Source: Punica granatum (Eukaryota; Streptophyta; Magnoliopsida; Myrtales; Lythraceae). From it: a stretch of DNA of 64,000 bases. The notes beneath the pieces are model-generated. The model was not told the DNA's origin. It searched no databases and saw only the letters and a list, made by a program, of their open reading frames with translations. Position numbers and translations under genes: made by a program. Where the stretch lies: positions 21,395,363-21,459,362 of the forward strand of contig NC_045130.1 in NCBI RefSeq assembly GCF_007655135.1, in the 5' to 3' direction. Below, one piece after another: positions 44,089 to 56,337 of the stretch (positions are counted from its first letter, which is position 1; each line of letters begins with the position of its first letter).

Positions 44089-47000
44089 TGTCAACACCCA
44101 TTTTGGCCCACCGGCTTCCCACATGAGAACCTCCGACCAAAGCCCGGGTCACTATTCATCACCCAGCAAATCAGAGGCGAACGTGCGGTCACAAAGTCAT
44201 GAACGACAAGAGAAGAGCCGGGTCCATTAGAAAAGCTGAAGAGATCAGTCGGAAGAACCTACAGACGAGGAGCCCCGAAAACAGCGAAGTTGGCACCGTG
44301 GCACTATTCATCACCGAGTCGCTGAAACGCTGAAAGGTGCCCAATATGGGACTTTAAAAATCCCCCTCGGTGCCAAAATGACCAATGACACATCCGGACG
44401 CATTTCCGGGGCATGCCACATGAGCCTGGACACCCCAATCTCTCACGAACGCCTTTTCTGACAGAGCTCCTGGGGCTCGCTCCACTGACAAGCAGACGGC
44501 CCCCCAAAACGGGCCTACAGGCACCCGGGGACCACCAAGGTCGGGGAACAAGCCTTAGATGACCTTCCGGAGCTCGACTGGGTTCTCCGAGGGACGTTCC
44601 AGTGGTCATGAACGTCTCCCGGCGAGCCTTCAAGGCAAGTCCACGGAAAACAGAGATCACAACGATCCCCGAGCACCTCAAGACATTCAGGGAACACTGA
44701 GAAAATCCCGGTCACAAGTCCCTAGGCCTCCCCGAGCTAACGGTCCTCAGCCGGGGACGACGAGCCAACGATCCCCACGGGGCAAAAGGGTTGCCAAAAC
44801 GAATGTCAAGACGCACAAAGAGCAATCGGGGACCGGGGGACGCTAAACTCCGCTCCGAACGTCCAAATAGGGCAAAACCGACTCTCGAGGCGCCGAGTCG
44901 CCCGAACGTGCATTCACACAACGCATGGCGATATTAGGCTCATTCAAACCCTCGTCGTTCAAGCATTCCAAATCTACAAATTAATTGGACATCGGAGATC
45001 GGATGCGAGCTCAATCAAATTTCAAGCATTTTCCGGCTTTTTTCTCAATCGAAAGGGACCCACAGCTCAGCCAAGCCAAACCATCAAGCCGCGGCTCAAC
45101 CCCAAGCCACGGCTCAACCCTCCAAGCCACGGTTTGGCCGCACCTAGCCTCGGCTAGAACCCATGGCCGGCGGCTCCATCTCCCAAGGCCTTCCCTCCAC
45201 TACGCATTTTGAATTTCTCTCACATCCATCACCTCCCATCATCCATCCATCACACCCATCACTCCTCTAGCTTCCCCCACACTCAACATGACTCTTTCCC
45301 CACCCTAATCTCCCTCAAAAATTCAGCAGCCCCCTCTTAAGCCTCTAAGCCGTGATTAAATCTCCCTAATCGGGCCATTAGCCTAGCCTATAAAGCCCCA
45401 TCCATCATTAACTTTAATCACTTCTTCATTCTCCTTCTCTCTCAAGCCAATCTCCCTCTAGAATCCTCTCAAACCCCAGCCCATTCCCACTCACTCGCCC
45501 ATCCCGAGCCAAGGCCAAAACCGGCCAAAACCGCCGGAAAACCACCCGGTATTCCGGTAACCACCCGACCCGACTTAAGCCAAAAATCACCAAACACCCT
45601 AGCCTACATATTTCCCACCCCCTAAGTCCATTTCCAGGCTTAGATTTTCCATTTAAGGTCCCCAACATCCCGTTCCAGCCACAAGAACAATTGGGTCCCG
45701 AGACCCCCTAGCCGTGCACACCGAGCCTTCCGACATGCCATTTCTTCCCACGACTTCGGTGAGTCGTGCCATCACGTTCCAAGGGTTCCTCACAACCCTC
45801 ACCCTCCCCCGTGAAGAGGTGGTCACGGTCCGAGGGCCGATCAACCGTACACAACCGTCGTTCATCCGTTCCTCTCTTACCGGGTTCCTCACATTTTTAC
45901 CGAACTTTCTCTCACATTTTCGGGTTTGTTCAGGCCTTGGCACGTTCGGGTCTGCCCATGGTCGTCTAGATCTGTCTCTAAAGAGTCCAACGAGCCCGAT
46001 CTCGCGCTGTGCCGTGCCCGGAGCAAGCGTGCCGAGCCATTTTCCCGAGACTGCCGCGGCTGCGCCTTCACCCGGGTCACCCGCCCGTAACGTCCAACCC
46101 GAGTCTCACGACTCCCACGGCCACTTCCCCGACTCTTTTCCTCGAGCACCGAGGCTAGGTAACACTTCTTCACGACTTAAAGAATCTAGGATCTCCGACA
46201 TTCGTTTGCATGAGACGTTAATATAGTTCAAGATCCGGAATGCATGAAAGTTTTTATTTTTTCCTCGGATCCACGCCTCCCATGCATTTTCATGCAACGT
46301 GCGTGCCTTATGTCTACTTGTATGATCGTGCCGTGTCCATATGAGGTGTGAGCTTGCGTGCCATGGTGGAAAGGGGCTCGGTTTCGGACGGGTGAGGCCC
46401 CCTTGGCCACGGTTGAGCCACGAGACTCACGGCTTAGTCTCTAGGGAGAGACCCGTGAGCCCCCTTGGCTTGCCTGGGGCTAGGGTGTTCTCTCCTTTCC
46501 CGAAAAGAGTTGATTCCTACATCTCTTTACCGTTAGTTGCATGTAGCATGATGGCATGACGGGAAAAGACTCGAATCGGGGCCGGAGAAACTCTCCCGAC
46601 CCGCGTGAGCCATGGAAGCCCACGGCCTTCCTTGAAGGAACATGGCCGAGAGCTTCCTTGGACCACACGAGTCCGAGAAGTCTTCTTCCACCCCGAGTCG
46701 GGCCGATTCCCGTGTTTTCCTTCTTTGCGTTATTAGTTGAATCGATGTCGTGACGTTGTTTCCATTCAAACGTGCCATTCGTGTGTGTTTTGTATAATTT
46801 TATGCGATCGTGACCATGGCTAAACGTGATTAAATGAAGGGAATAATACGGGATCAAGGGAGAAGAGCTCGAGAAGGGCTCGGCCATGCCAAGGAGCTCA
46901 CGGCCATCCCCTTTGCAATAGGGGCCGTGAGGCTCCTTGGTGTGGCGAAGCCTCCAAGCTCTCCTTTCCTCGAGGCCGCATGATTCCCGCACACCACCCT

Positions 47001-47479
47001 TGATCCTATCGTGAAATTGGATAAGATTGTTTTTGGATTTCGTGAATATGATGCTTTGGATGTCTTGTGTGTTTATTCGCGTAAATTGGTGTTACGATAA
47101 TGTCAATCTAATGAAACGTTCGTCATCTTTATGCGTATGTCGTTCGTTGCATGCAAGGGCCGATTAGGAACGACGTGAAAGACCCACCGAAACTCGAATC
47201 GGGTCAAGGAGCATTCGGCCATTCATCCTTGAGAGGTGGCCGAATCATCTGTGACCTCCTTGGAGCCTCGGTTGGTCTCTTCGTTGTTCCGAAATCAATC
47301 CTTGGAATTGTTCGTGATTACGCTTCCTTTTACTCATTGTCTACACGTTCATTACTCATTAGACATGTTAGACCCGGATACTTCCCGTTAAAACCGTAAC
47401 CGTAACGTGGAACAATAATCACCGAAGAATCTCACAAGTGGGCAAACGGGACGTCTCATTCGGTTAATTAAATCATTTG
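44089..47479 (+). mobile_element. Element C 3' LTR, first part (interrupted by E)
   Basis: Matches 521-3914 of the 5' LTR; TATA box at 45389-45395. Element E interrupts it after AATCATTTG. The remainder should follow E beyond the window. It keeps the AAACGGGACGT sequence that the 5' LTR has lost. Confidence 0.88.
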
Positions 47480-50400
47480 TGTCAGCACCCCATTTTGGCC
47501 CACCGGCTTCCCACACGAGGATTCCCGACCGAAGCCCGGGGCACTATTCATCACCCGACAATCGGAGGCAAATAGGCGGGCACGGGGTCATGAACAATAA
47601 GAGAAGAGCACGGCACACTGAGAAAATCCCGATCAAGGTCCCTAGGTCTTCCCGGGCCAACGGTCCACGACCGAGGACGACGAGCCAACAATCACTCACA
47701 GGGCAAAAGGATCGCCAAAACAAATGCAAGGATGCACAAAAAACAATCGGGGGTCGAGGGGCGCTAAATTCCACTCCGAACGTCCAAACAAGGCAAAACC
47801 GACTCCCAAGGCCCGAGTCGCCCGAACGCTCGTCCACACGACGCATGGCGATATTAGGCTCATTCAAATCCTCGTCGTTCAAGCATTCCAAATCTTCAAA
47901 TTAACTGGACATCGGAGGTCGGATGCAAGCTCAATCGGATTTCAAGCATTTTCCGGCTTTTCTCTCAATCAGACGGGACCCATAGCTCAGCCAAGCCAAG
48001 CCATCAAGCCGCGGCTCAACCCCAAGCCACGGCTCAACCCTTGGCTCCGATTGGACAGCCCCAAGCCGTCGGCTCCTCCCTCCCACCGTCGGCTCCAAGC
48101 ACCCCCCACCACACAATTCAAATTTCCCTCACTTCTTTCACTTCCTCTTACACACCCATCAACTCCTATCACTTCCCCATCACCTCCCATCAACTTTCCC
48201 TTCTCTTCCTTTCCCCACACTCAACAAGACAACTTCCCCACCCTAATCTTCCCTCCAAAAATTCGAAAACCCTAAGCTCCCCCCTCTAATTGCACTTAAA
48301 CTCACTAATTTGGCTCATTAAGGCATCCTATAAGTGCCTAATTGCAAGACACTTTAATCACTTCTTCATTCTCCTTCTCTCTCAAGCCAATCTCCCTCTA
48401 AAATCCTCTCAAACTCCAGCCCCTCCCCTCACTTTCGTTCAGCCCATGCCAAGGCCGAAACCGGCTAAAATCGCCGGAAAACCACCCGGTATTCCGGTAA
48501 CCACCCGACCCGACTTAAGCCAAAAATCATCAAAATTCCTAGCCTACATATTTTCCACCCCCTAAGTCCATTTCCGGGCTTAGATTTTCGATTTGAAGCC
48601 TCCAACACCACGTTCCAACCGTGAAGAGAGTCGGGTCCCGATAACGTCAATCGCGTGCAACCGAGCTCCTCGACGTGCCATTTCTTCCCACGACTTCGGA
48701 GAGTCGTGCCATCACGTTCAAAGGGTTCCTCACAACCCTCACCCTCCCCCGTGAAGAGGTGGTCACGGTCCGAGGGCCGATCAACCGTGTACAACCGCCA
48801 TTCACCCGTTTCTCTCAAACCGGGTTTTCCTCATTTTTACCGAGTTTTCTCTCACATTTTCGGGTTTGTTCAGGCCTTGGCACGCTCAGGTCTGCCCGTG
48901 CTCATGTAGATCCGCCTCTTAGGAGTCCAACGAGCCCGACCTCGCACCGTGCCGTGACCGGAGTGAGCGTGCTGACCCATTCTTCCACGGACTGCCGCGG
49001 CTGCCCACATTTGGGTCACCCACCCGTGGCCCTCTATCCGAGTCTTGTGACTCCCACGGCCACTTCCCCGACTCTTTCCCTCGTACATCGAGGCTAGGTA
49101 ACACCCCTTTTAACTTAGAGGAGTTAGGATCTTTGATATTTACTTACGTGTGGTGTTAATATGCTTTAAAGGTTCGGGATAGGTGAAAGCTTGCATTTTT
49201 TTCTCGGATCCGGACGTCTCATGCATGCCATACAACGTCCAGCATCTATTTACTTTATCTATCATGCTCGTAAACTACATGAACGTATATCTCATGAGGG
49301 GAGACGACGTGGATCGAAGCGGGAGAGGTCCCGAGTCACGGCCGAACCATGGAACCCACGATCTAGCCTTGAGGGGGCGACCCGTGAGCCTCTATGGTTC
49401 CTCCGAGGCTAGGGCACTTCTTTTTCCTCGAAGCTAGCCGGTCCCCGTTCTCTTTTGCCGCTGTTTTGTCATGTACCACGTATTAGCATGGTGGGAATAG
49501 GCTTAGATCGGGTTTAGAGAGCTCCCCTTGACTCGCGTGAGCCATGAGGACTCACGGCCACTCTTGGATGGGTGTGGCCGAGAGTCCCCTTGGACCACAC
49601 GGGTCTAAGGTGGTTTCTCCCATCCCGAAATGAGTCGGTTCCCATGTTTCACGTTTTCCCATCGTATGAGTCGACGTCATTTTTGTGGATTTCGTTATAT
49701 TACGTGTTATGTGTACGTGTTTGTGTGTCCGTTTGCGTTTGAGAGACCTTGACGGCATCGACTTTCTTTTGTTTTGTTGAAATAGATTTCGTTCTTGAGT
49801 TTAAGCATATTATGCATGTAAGGCATGATTGGAATCGTCCCTTGGGATTGTTTGTATCCGTGTCTCATTTTTTTCGTTATTCACATGATAATTGGATGAT
49901 AGATACGTTAATTTTGAATAATTCCCCATTAAAACCGAGATAACCACATGAAATTACCACCACCGAATAACTTTACAAGCGGAATAAACGGGACGTAACA
50001 TTCGGTTAAATAAATCATTCGGACTAAATAATTGGGTAAATTGGTTATTAATTTGTAAACGCATCGATGATTTACGGAACGACGTGAATGCCCTTTTTCA
50101 TCAAAATTCACAATTTCAAAATACCGAGACACGTGACACGAATGGAGTTAATGTGTAGTGAGTACTCACGTGCCGTGACTCGGGTCCGGGCCCAATTTGA
50201 GGCGGCCCGAGTCGAGGCACGAGAGTCCTTCTTAGACTCCTTCGTGTGACGCAAATCTCCAATTTATACACGAACATCACAATTTTATCATCCAAGGGCA
50301 TAACCGTCATTCCATGATTCACCGATACCCTAGGCGCTAGGGAGCCGGAAACGCCTTGATCTATGGACGGAAAAGGGCCATCCGTCCGGGTGCGAGTCTC

Positions 50401-51925
50401 ATTCGCACGACCCATTCCGCCCACTCTCGATGTTTCCATCTTCCTATCGTAGATTCGGTGGGAAACATTTTATTTCAGTTGCAAAACACGAACAACCGGA
50501 TTAATCGTACATTCGGCCTAATCGAATCCTAGATAATGGATAGGTGGGAATATAGATCCCAATCTAGAGTCAAAACACGAGTTTGGCTAATTCGGTGAAA
50601 CCACAGTGACACTTAACTGAATGAGAGTCATAAAACAAACACACACATGTAATTGGCTTAGAACCTTATCCTAGCCCGCCCTCTATGTTTGCCTAGGTTA
50701 GATGCATTGTTTGCCAATCAACCACGGATAATAACTGATTAAATTACGTATATTCGGCCTAATACATAATTCGTTTGTATTCACCGACACTTATTAGTAA
50801 TTGTCAGTTGCTTTCTGTATTATGTCAGTTATATCAGTTTTCTTCTGTTTTATTCTTGCTTTTGATGATTTATTGCGGTTCGGGCCCGAACCCATAGGTC
50901 ACGTATTGCACGGGGTCCAACGCCCCAAATCACCGAACACGAGGTCCAACGCCTCTTAACTCACCAAGCGCGTGCAACCCGAGTGCGGAATGGGATCTAG
51001 CCTCGAGTCGCCATCACACTCCAAATATGGCCTATGTGGAAGGAAATTTGGATTGGATGTGTGAAACGTGTTTAGATATCACCCGGGAGCTCGATCGGTC
51101 CAACGGTTACAGTGGGAACTAATCGGTTCTCCTGCAAACCGTCGGTTCGATTGGACCCGACCCCCGGCTCTTTGAGTCCGCGTTGCGTTAATTTATTTAT
51201 CGGTCATTCAAAACACACGGTGAGCCGGAGCGGAATATTGGCCCAATGCAAACCGATCGAGATCCATTTACTTATTCAGTTGCACTTTATAATTATTCGA
51301 GAGAACATCGAGAGGATTTTATTTGTATAATCATTCACTTGTAAGGATCCCCGATCGGCGAGCGAGAGGTCCGAGTGTCGAACCGGCCAAGTCGGTCTAT
51401 TGTTACCAAGAGGTGAGTAAGCTCGAATACTCGCGGTTTCGGTTCGCGCAGGGAATCGACCATCACGGTTCGATGAACTGTAACGCTAAGATAGTGAACC
51501 GATTCCTCGACGTGTGAGGCTACTCTTCTTTCGGATTCTTGGTCCAACTTGATCAATTCATCGACTTTACGGCGTCAAAACGGGCGAGTCAAGTGCAACC
51601 CTAAATCACGCGGTAAATAAACAAAACGGCAAGCCTAGCAAGCTAGAGTACCGAAAGGGCGTGCGGGATATAGGCTCGCACGTAATAGAACCCCCGAATT
51701 CGGAATTTTCGGTTCCGCATGACCACTGCCTTAGCATTTAGGTGTACCCCGTACCCCTAGACCTGGGCGACTCAACGGCCCTCGACCTACGGGTCGTAAA
51801 CAGTAAGTGGCGACTCCTTCTCACGTGCGTCCGTCGCGCATCCCCGGGAAGGTGGACACTCCCAAGCCGCGTTTGCTTAGGCGCGCGCATGCGTGCCCCG
51901 ACGAGATTAAATTCGGGTGCGCACA
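47480..51925 (+). mobile_element. Element E 5' LTR
   Basis: TGTCAGCACCCC to GGTGCGCACA, 4446 bp. TATA at 48329-48334 with the same downstream pyrimidine block as C. U5 retains a 33-bp stretch (50175-50207) that is deleted in the 3' LTR between GCC repeats. Confidence 0.92.
48329..48334 (+). promoter_or_regulatory. TATA box of E 5' LTR
   Basis: TATAAG followed by CACTTTAATCACTTCTTCATTC, shared with C. The 3' LTR copy is at 61342-61347. Confidence 0.55.
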
Positions 51926-51928
51926 GCT

Positions 51929-51947
51929 TGGCGACTCCACGGGGGAC
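51929..51947 (+). promoter_or_regulatory. Primer-binding site of element E
   Basis: TGGCGACTCCACGGGGGAC, three bases after the LTR. It differs from the C and B site at one position (G for T). Confidence 0.75.
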
Positions 51948-52508
51948 ACTTAGAGGGTTCGGGCTCGTTCCCGCTTGCTTTGTTTGCTTGTTTATTTACC
52001 GCTTTCCGCATTTCCCACTTATCTACTTAACGCACATTTATTTCCCGCACATGCATTGCATATCCTACTAGCTTCTAGGTACCTATGGGTCGCGTCCCAT
52101 GACCGGTAATAGGAGCATAGGTTAAATAGGGGTTCCGAGTAAGGGTACGTCGCACGGTTGGACCTTCGATTAGGCCCCCAAAGATCCCCGCTCGATTTCA
52201 AGGAATTGACACCCTTGAGTCGGGAGCCCCCATCCTTACGTAGCACGGTCCCTGTAGTACCGAAACCATGCATCGTACTATGCTTCCATGCCGTCCTCCA
52301 ACTCGACTCCGACAACAGTCCATCGAGTCGGCCTGCGTGCCAATTTGAATCTTTTTCTGTTTCAAGAGCGATGTACATGTACCTTGTATCATGAATTAAG
52401 TCGTGGGCATTTACATTTTCGCAAGCATGCATCATGTAAATTTTCAAAATTAGGATGTCATTCCCATTGATGAGTCTTAAGTCGATCTTCCTTTCATCTT
52501 GGTAAGGG
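51948..52508 (+). other. Leader of element E
   Basis: Non-coding, homologous to B's leader. It ends with a donor-like GGTAAGGG at 52501-52508, touching the ORF1 ATG. Confidence 0.7.
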
Positions 52509-53915
52509 ATGGCGCACTCATCCTCCTGTCCGCGCCTCGATAGAGTCACACCGCCACTCGAGGAGATTGCCCGCATATGGACAGCGCTACGCCCGGTCGA
52601 CCGCCACTATATCGCTGCGTTCGTAGGAGATGTTCCCTTTTTGGCTACCCGACGTGTAGATTGGAATTTCCTCGAGGCCGCCATCGCATTCTGGAACCCA
52701 AGTCGTGCCGTCTTCGATATACAGGGTACCGAGCTCACGCCAACCATCGAGGAGTACCGGACACTCATCGGTTGGATTGCAGTTGTCCACGGCATTGTAG
52801 AACCCAACTTCCACACCACCCGACCAACCCTAATCTCACGCCTACTCGGGGTTCCTACGACCCGTTTAAATGCTGAACTCGCATACTCCGGCAGCACGGA
52901 GATTGCAATCGAGAAACTCCTTCTTTTTATTGAGTCCCGAGCGAATAGGGTCCAGGGGGATTTTCTTCAAAAGGATTTGTGTCATGCTGTTCTATTGCTA
53001 ATCTTTGGGACCCTCTTATTCCCTCGCTCGCATAGTCTCATCGATGCGGCCTTGGCCGGTGTTGTCCTCCAAGTGGTCGGAGGGCGCGGTTACGAGGTAG
53101 CCCTTGTGGCGGAGACCGTTCGGTCCCTCGACCGTGTTTTGAGAACACGCGACCGAAGAATAAGAGGATCCCCCATCCTCTTACAAATTTGGTTTCAAAG
53201 CCACGCAAACCCCTTCGGTCTAGTGGGCCCGGTTATGTATTTTAATGGTTCTGAGTCGATCATTTCTCGATTGTTGTCCCTCGTGCGCGTGGAAGAACGC
53301 AAGATTTCCGAGTGGATCAAAATTTTTCGCAAAATACCACCTAGGGGCTTTAAGTGGCGAGCCGCGTGGATGCCACCCGGACCCGCGGCCCTTAGGTGTC
53401 CTGATTTTAACGGAGTCCCACTCGTAAGTCATGCGGGGTCCACCGCATATTTCCCGGCGCGAGTGATGAGGCAGTTTGGCAGCCTGCAGACAGTCCCCGA
53501 GGACACGGCACGGGCTAAATTCGAACACACTTGGCGGGAGGATCAGACATCCGTAGATCGCCAAAGAGACATCGAACGGGTTTTGGACGCGTGGCGAACC
53601 GTGGTCATCGAGCGTCCGTATTTCCCCGAGCATCCAACCCTTGAAGAACAGGATTTCCAGGCTACCGAGGAATATGTCCTCCGTTTCTATCGGTGGGGTC
53701 CTACAGCACACGAGGATTCCGCCGACTCTTCACGAGCTGAAGATAACAGACCAACGGGAGCATCTCTCACCCCGAACGTGGCCATCCAAGCGGAGCTTGC
53801 TAACCTCAGGGCCGAGAGAGATCACCTTCGTCGGGAAATCGCAGAGAAAGACGAGCAGCTTGTGGATCAGCGGCAATTACAGAGAGAGCTCGCCCAGGCC
53901 CGCGCCGAGCTGTAG
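52509..53915 (+). CDS. ORF1 upstream of gag (element E), coiled-coil protein
   Basis: 468 codons from ATG at 52509. An extra ORF before gag is typical of Ogre-type Tat elements; its role is unknown. The N-terminal part (AFVGDVPFLATRR, ALAFWNP-like AIAFWNPSRAVF, TPTIEEYRTLIG) resembles plant retroelement-derived domains of the DUF7745/plant-mobile type, by memory and with moderate confidence. The C-terminal ~50 residues form a charged coiled coil (ANLRAERDHLRREIAEKDEQL). The stop TAG at 53913 is probably premature: the same frame continues 28 codons in coiled-coil and basic sequence to TAG at 53997-53999, and one C-to-T change in a CTGCAG context would explain it. Confidence 0.75.
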   Translation: MAHSSSCPRLDRVTPPLEEIARIWTALRPVDRHYIAAFVGDVPFLATRRVDWNFLEAAIAFWNPSRAVFDIQGTELTPTIEEYRTLIGWIAVVHGIVEPNFHTTRPTLISRLLGVPTTRLNAELAYSGSTEIAIEKLLLFIESRANRVQGDFLQKDLCHAVLLLIFGTLLFPRSHSLIDAALAGVVLQVVGGRGYEVALVAETVRSLDRVLRTRDRRIRGSPILLQIWFQSHANPFGLVGPVMYFNGSESIISRLLSLVRVEERKISEWIKIFRKIPPRGFKWRAAWMPPGPAALRCPDFNGVPLVSHAGSTAYFPARVMRQFGSLQTVPEDTARAKFEHTWREDQTSVDRQRDIERVLDAWRTVVIERPYFPEHPTLEEQDFQATEEYVLRFYRWGPTAHEDSADSSRAEDNRPTGASLTPNVAIQAELANLRAERDHLRREIAEKDEQLVDQRQLQRELAQARAEL

Positions 53916-54312
53916 AGGCGCGAGCAGGAGCTGGCACGAGCGAATGTCGCCTTGGAGAGGTTCAGGAAGAGAGCCCGTGGAGGTCCACGCACCCCTTAGG
54001 ATAGACGCCTCCACCAGGCCCTCACCTGAATCGGTGCTCTCCACGGCAACAGTCACTCGCACCCTGAGCGTGGTGGAAGAACGACTTAGGGCTTGTTTTT
54101 AATTGCATTGTATCTTAGAAACCTTTTGAATCAATGCGAGTGACAACATTAGTTTTCAAATCCATGCATCTCATGCACGTCATCCCCTTACTTATTATTT
54201 CACACGTTTTTATTTTTAGAACGTAACTCGTTTGCGTAGAAATTTACACACTTGTTAATACAGGTGATTACCACTGGTGTCACACCGCTACCCAACTCGT
54301 CAGCGTCTCAGG
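53916..54312 (+). other. Spacer between ORF1 and gag with candidate splice acceptor
   Basis: Contains the 28-codon frame continuation of ORF1 to 53999, then T-rich sequence ending TGTTAATACAG at 54263. The gag frame is closed by TGA at 54265, so gag starts downstream, by ATG at 54313 or possibly an earlier non-ATG codon. Confidence 0.5.
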
Positions 54313-56337
54313 ATGGCGGAAGGAGATCACCTCGATGTTTCCGAAGAAGTCAACCCTTCGGTCCCAACTCTCTCTCAGCCACCGCAAACACACACTCCAC
54401 CGCCTCTCACTCCTGCAGGCGTACTCCCGGTGTACTCCGGCGCTCTTCCAACACATCTCCCGCCCCCGGCGTCTTCGGGGGCACCTCAGCCACCGGTCTC
54501 ACCAACCTCCGCCGCCACCGATGACCAAGCCCGCATTGCGGTCCTCGAAGGCACGGTCAACCAAATGGCCACTAACATGGCAGAGCTACTCGCCCTGCTC
54601 AGAGGACCCAACCGGGCCTCCTTGAGTTCCACGCCTCCGCCGGGACAAGGGCCAATGACTGAGCCGACTCCCTGGATTCCGCCGACTCAGGCCCCGGAGA
54701 ATATGGAGGCACCCCCGCCACCAACATTGCACACGTCCATGGCTCATCTTGTCACCGGCCCATATCCGCCACCACCGGCCCCCACGGCCGTCCCTCTTCC
54801 ACCGGCAGCCTTCCTATCCTCGGAACGCATTCTGTCTGCACCTCCACCTGCTCCCATACCGGCTCCGGCTATGATCTACACGGTGCCTCCGCCGACGGTT
54901 TTCCCGGCAACCACCGCACCGGCCCCAACTCATCCTCAAGCCACGGAGCTTCCTCCCTATCCGACTCTACAGCCTCACGCGGCCCAGTTCGCCTCCCCAA
55001 TGCATTTCTTCCCCAAGGCTGACACCGAACAGGAACGAAGGCTCAAGAGGATAGAAGAGACGATACGGGCCCTACAAGCGGGTGATGCTCGTCCCATCGC
55101 ATGCTACGGCGACTGCAGCCTATTCCTGACTATGCGGCTGCCCCCAAAGTTCAAGATCCCAGAGTTCAAGACTTATGAGGGCACGACGGATCCGCGCCAC
55201 CATCTTTGCCACTACCGGGGAAAGATGCTGCAATACTGGGAGTACGAGGAGTTTGTCATTCACTCCTTCCAAGATAGCCTGTCGGGATCGGCCCTCGATT
55301 GGTTCATGTCGCTGAAGGCCGAAGACATCCCGATGTGGGAGGGCCTCTCTCGGAAGTTCATCGACCAGTACCGGTATTGCGCAGAAATGCCTCCCACCCT
55401 TTTAGAGTTAAGCACGAAAGAAATGGCGCGGGGCCAAAAGTTTGAGGAGTATGCTACCAAGTGGCGGACCCAAGCAGCAAAGCACATCCCTCCGATCAGC
55501 GAGGCGCAACAGATCCAGCTGTTCCACTCCACGCTAAGAGGAGTGTATTATTCGCATTTGTTGGCCCACACTTCCTCATTCTCCAATCTGATCGACGCTG
55601 GGAAGAAACTTGACACGGGCATCAAGCTTGGGAAGATAGAAGGACCGACCGGAAAGGAGGAGCAGTCATCAAAGAATGCCGCTACTGCGCCATCACCAAC
55701 GGGTAACAAAAAGGGCAGAGACGCGTCCGTTAATGCCGTCAACCTTGGACACCAAATGCCCATGCCGTACCAGCAGCAATACCCGGCCCTGCCGATTAAT
55801 CACTCGGCGCCATCGGCTTACCCTCCGACACGGGCCCCGCAATCACACGGTCACAATTACACGTCTACCCCTCATTGGGCATCTCCAAATGGGCCTCTAG
55901 CTTTAGAAGCTCCACCAACGGCTCAACAAGCCCCAAACTTGCAACCCCGACAAGGAGGGCAGGCTAGGCCGCGTCCGCAGTACCCGCCTTTACTGGTTCC
56001 CCAGTCACAAGTCTATCGCCAACTTTTGGCAGCTAAGGAAATTAGACTCGTGGCCCCTCATCCCCAGTTCAATCCCGCGAATCAGGATCAGAATCTCCGT
56101 TGTGAATACCATATGGGTGCCCCGGGGCACACTACGGACGAATGTTACACCCTCCGGGGCAAATTACAGGAGATGATTGAGAAGAACCGACTCTCTTTCA
56201 ATGAAGTCAAGCCACCGAACGTCCAGGCTAACCCTCTCCCCGACCATGGATCAAGCTCTGACGCGGCTATCGATCTGATCGGTATTTACCCTAGGGGCAA
56301 GGACAATGCCGAAGAGGAAGGGTTGATTTCCCCATGA
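54313..56337 (+). CDS. gag: Gag of element E (intact)
   Basis: 674 codons from the first ATG (54313). N-terminal third is Pro-rich and disordered. The Retrotrans_gag-type core spans about 274-446 (LPPKFKIPEFK, HSFQDSLSGSALDWFMSLKAEDIP, FIDQYRYCAEMPPTLLELS, HLLAHTSSFSNLIDAGKKLD). A zinc-knuckle-like motif C596-x2-H-x5-H-x4-C (CEYHMGAPGHTTDEC) follows, then FNEVKPPNVQANPLPDH. It would form the particle shell and bind element RNA. No frameshift or stop is seen, unlike C's gag. It ends with TGA at 56335 and no protease follows, so particle maturation would need protease from another element. Confidence 0.9.
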   Translation: MAEGDHLDVSEEVNPSVPTLSQPPQTHTPPPLTPAGVLPVYSGALPTHLPPPASSGAPQPPVSPTSAATDDQARIAVLEGTVNQMATNMAELLALLRGPNRASLSSTPPPGQGPMTEPTPWIPPTQAPENMEAPPPPTLHTSMAHLVTGPYPPPPAPTAVPLPPAAFLSSERILSAPPPAPIPAPAMIYTVPPPTVFPATTAPAPTHPQATELPPYPTLQPHAAQFASPMHFFPKADTEQERRLKRIEETIRALQAGDARPIACYGDCSLFLTMRLPPKFKIPEFKTYEGTTDPRHHLCHYRGKMLQYWEYEEFVIHSFQDSLSGSALDWFMSLKAEDIPMWEGLSRKFIDQYRYCAEMPPTLLELSTKEMARGQKFEEYATKWRTQAAKHIPPISEAQQIQLFHSTLRGVYYSHLLAHTSSFSNLIDAGKKLDTGIKLGKIEGPTGKEEQSSKNAATAPSPTGNKKGRDASVNAVNLGHQMPMPYQQQYPALPINHSAPSAYPPTRAPQSHGHNYTSTPHWASPNGPLALEAPPTAQQAPNLQPRQGGQARPRPQYPPLLVPQSQVYRQLLAAKEIRLVAPHPQFNPANQDQNLRCEYHMGAPGHTTDECYTLRGKLQEMIEKNRLSFNEVKPPNVQANPLPDHGSSSDAAIDLIGIYPRGKDNAEEEGLISP

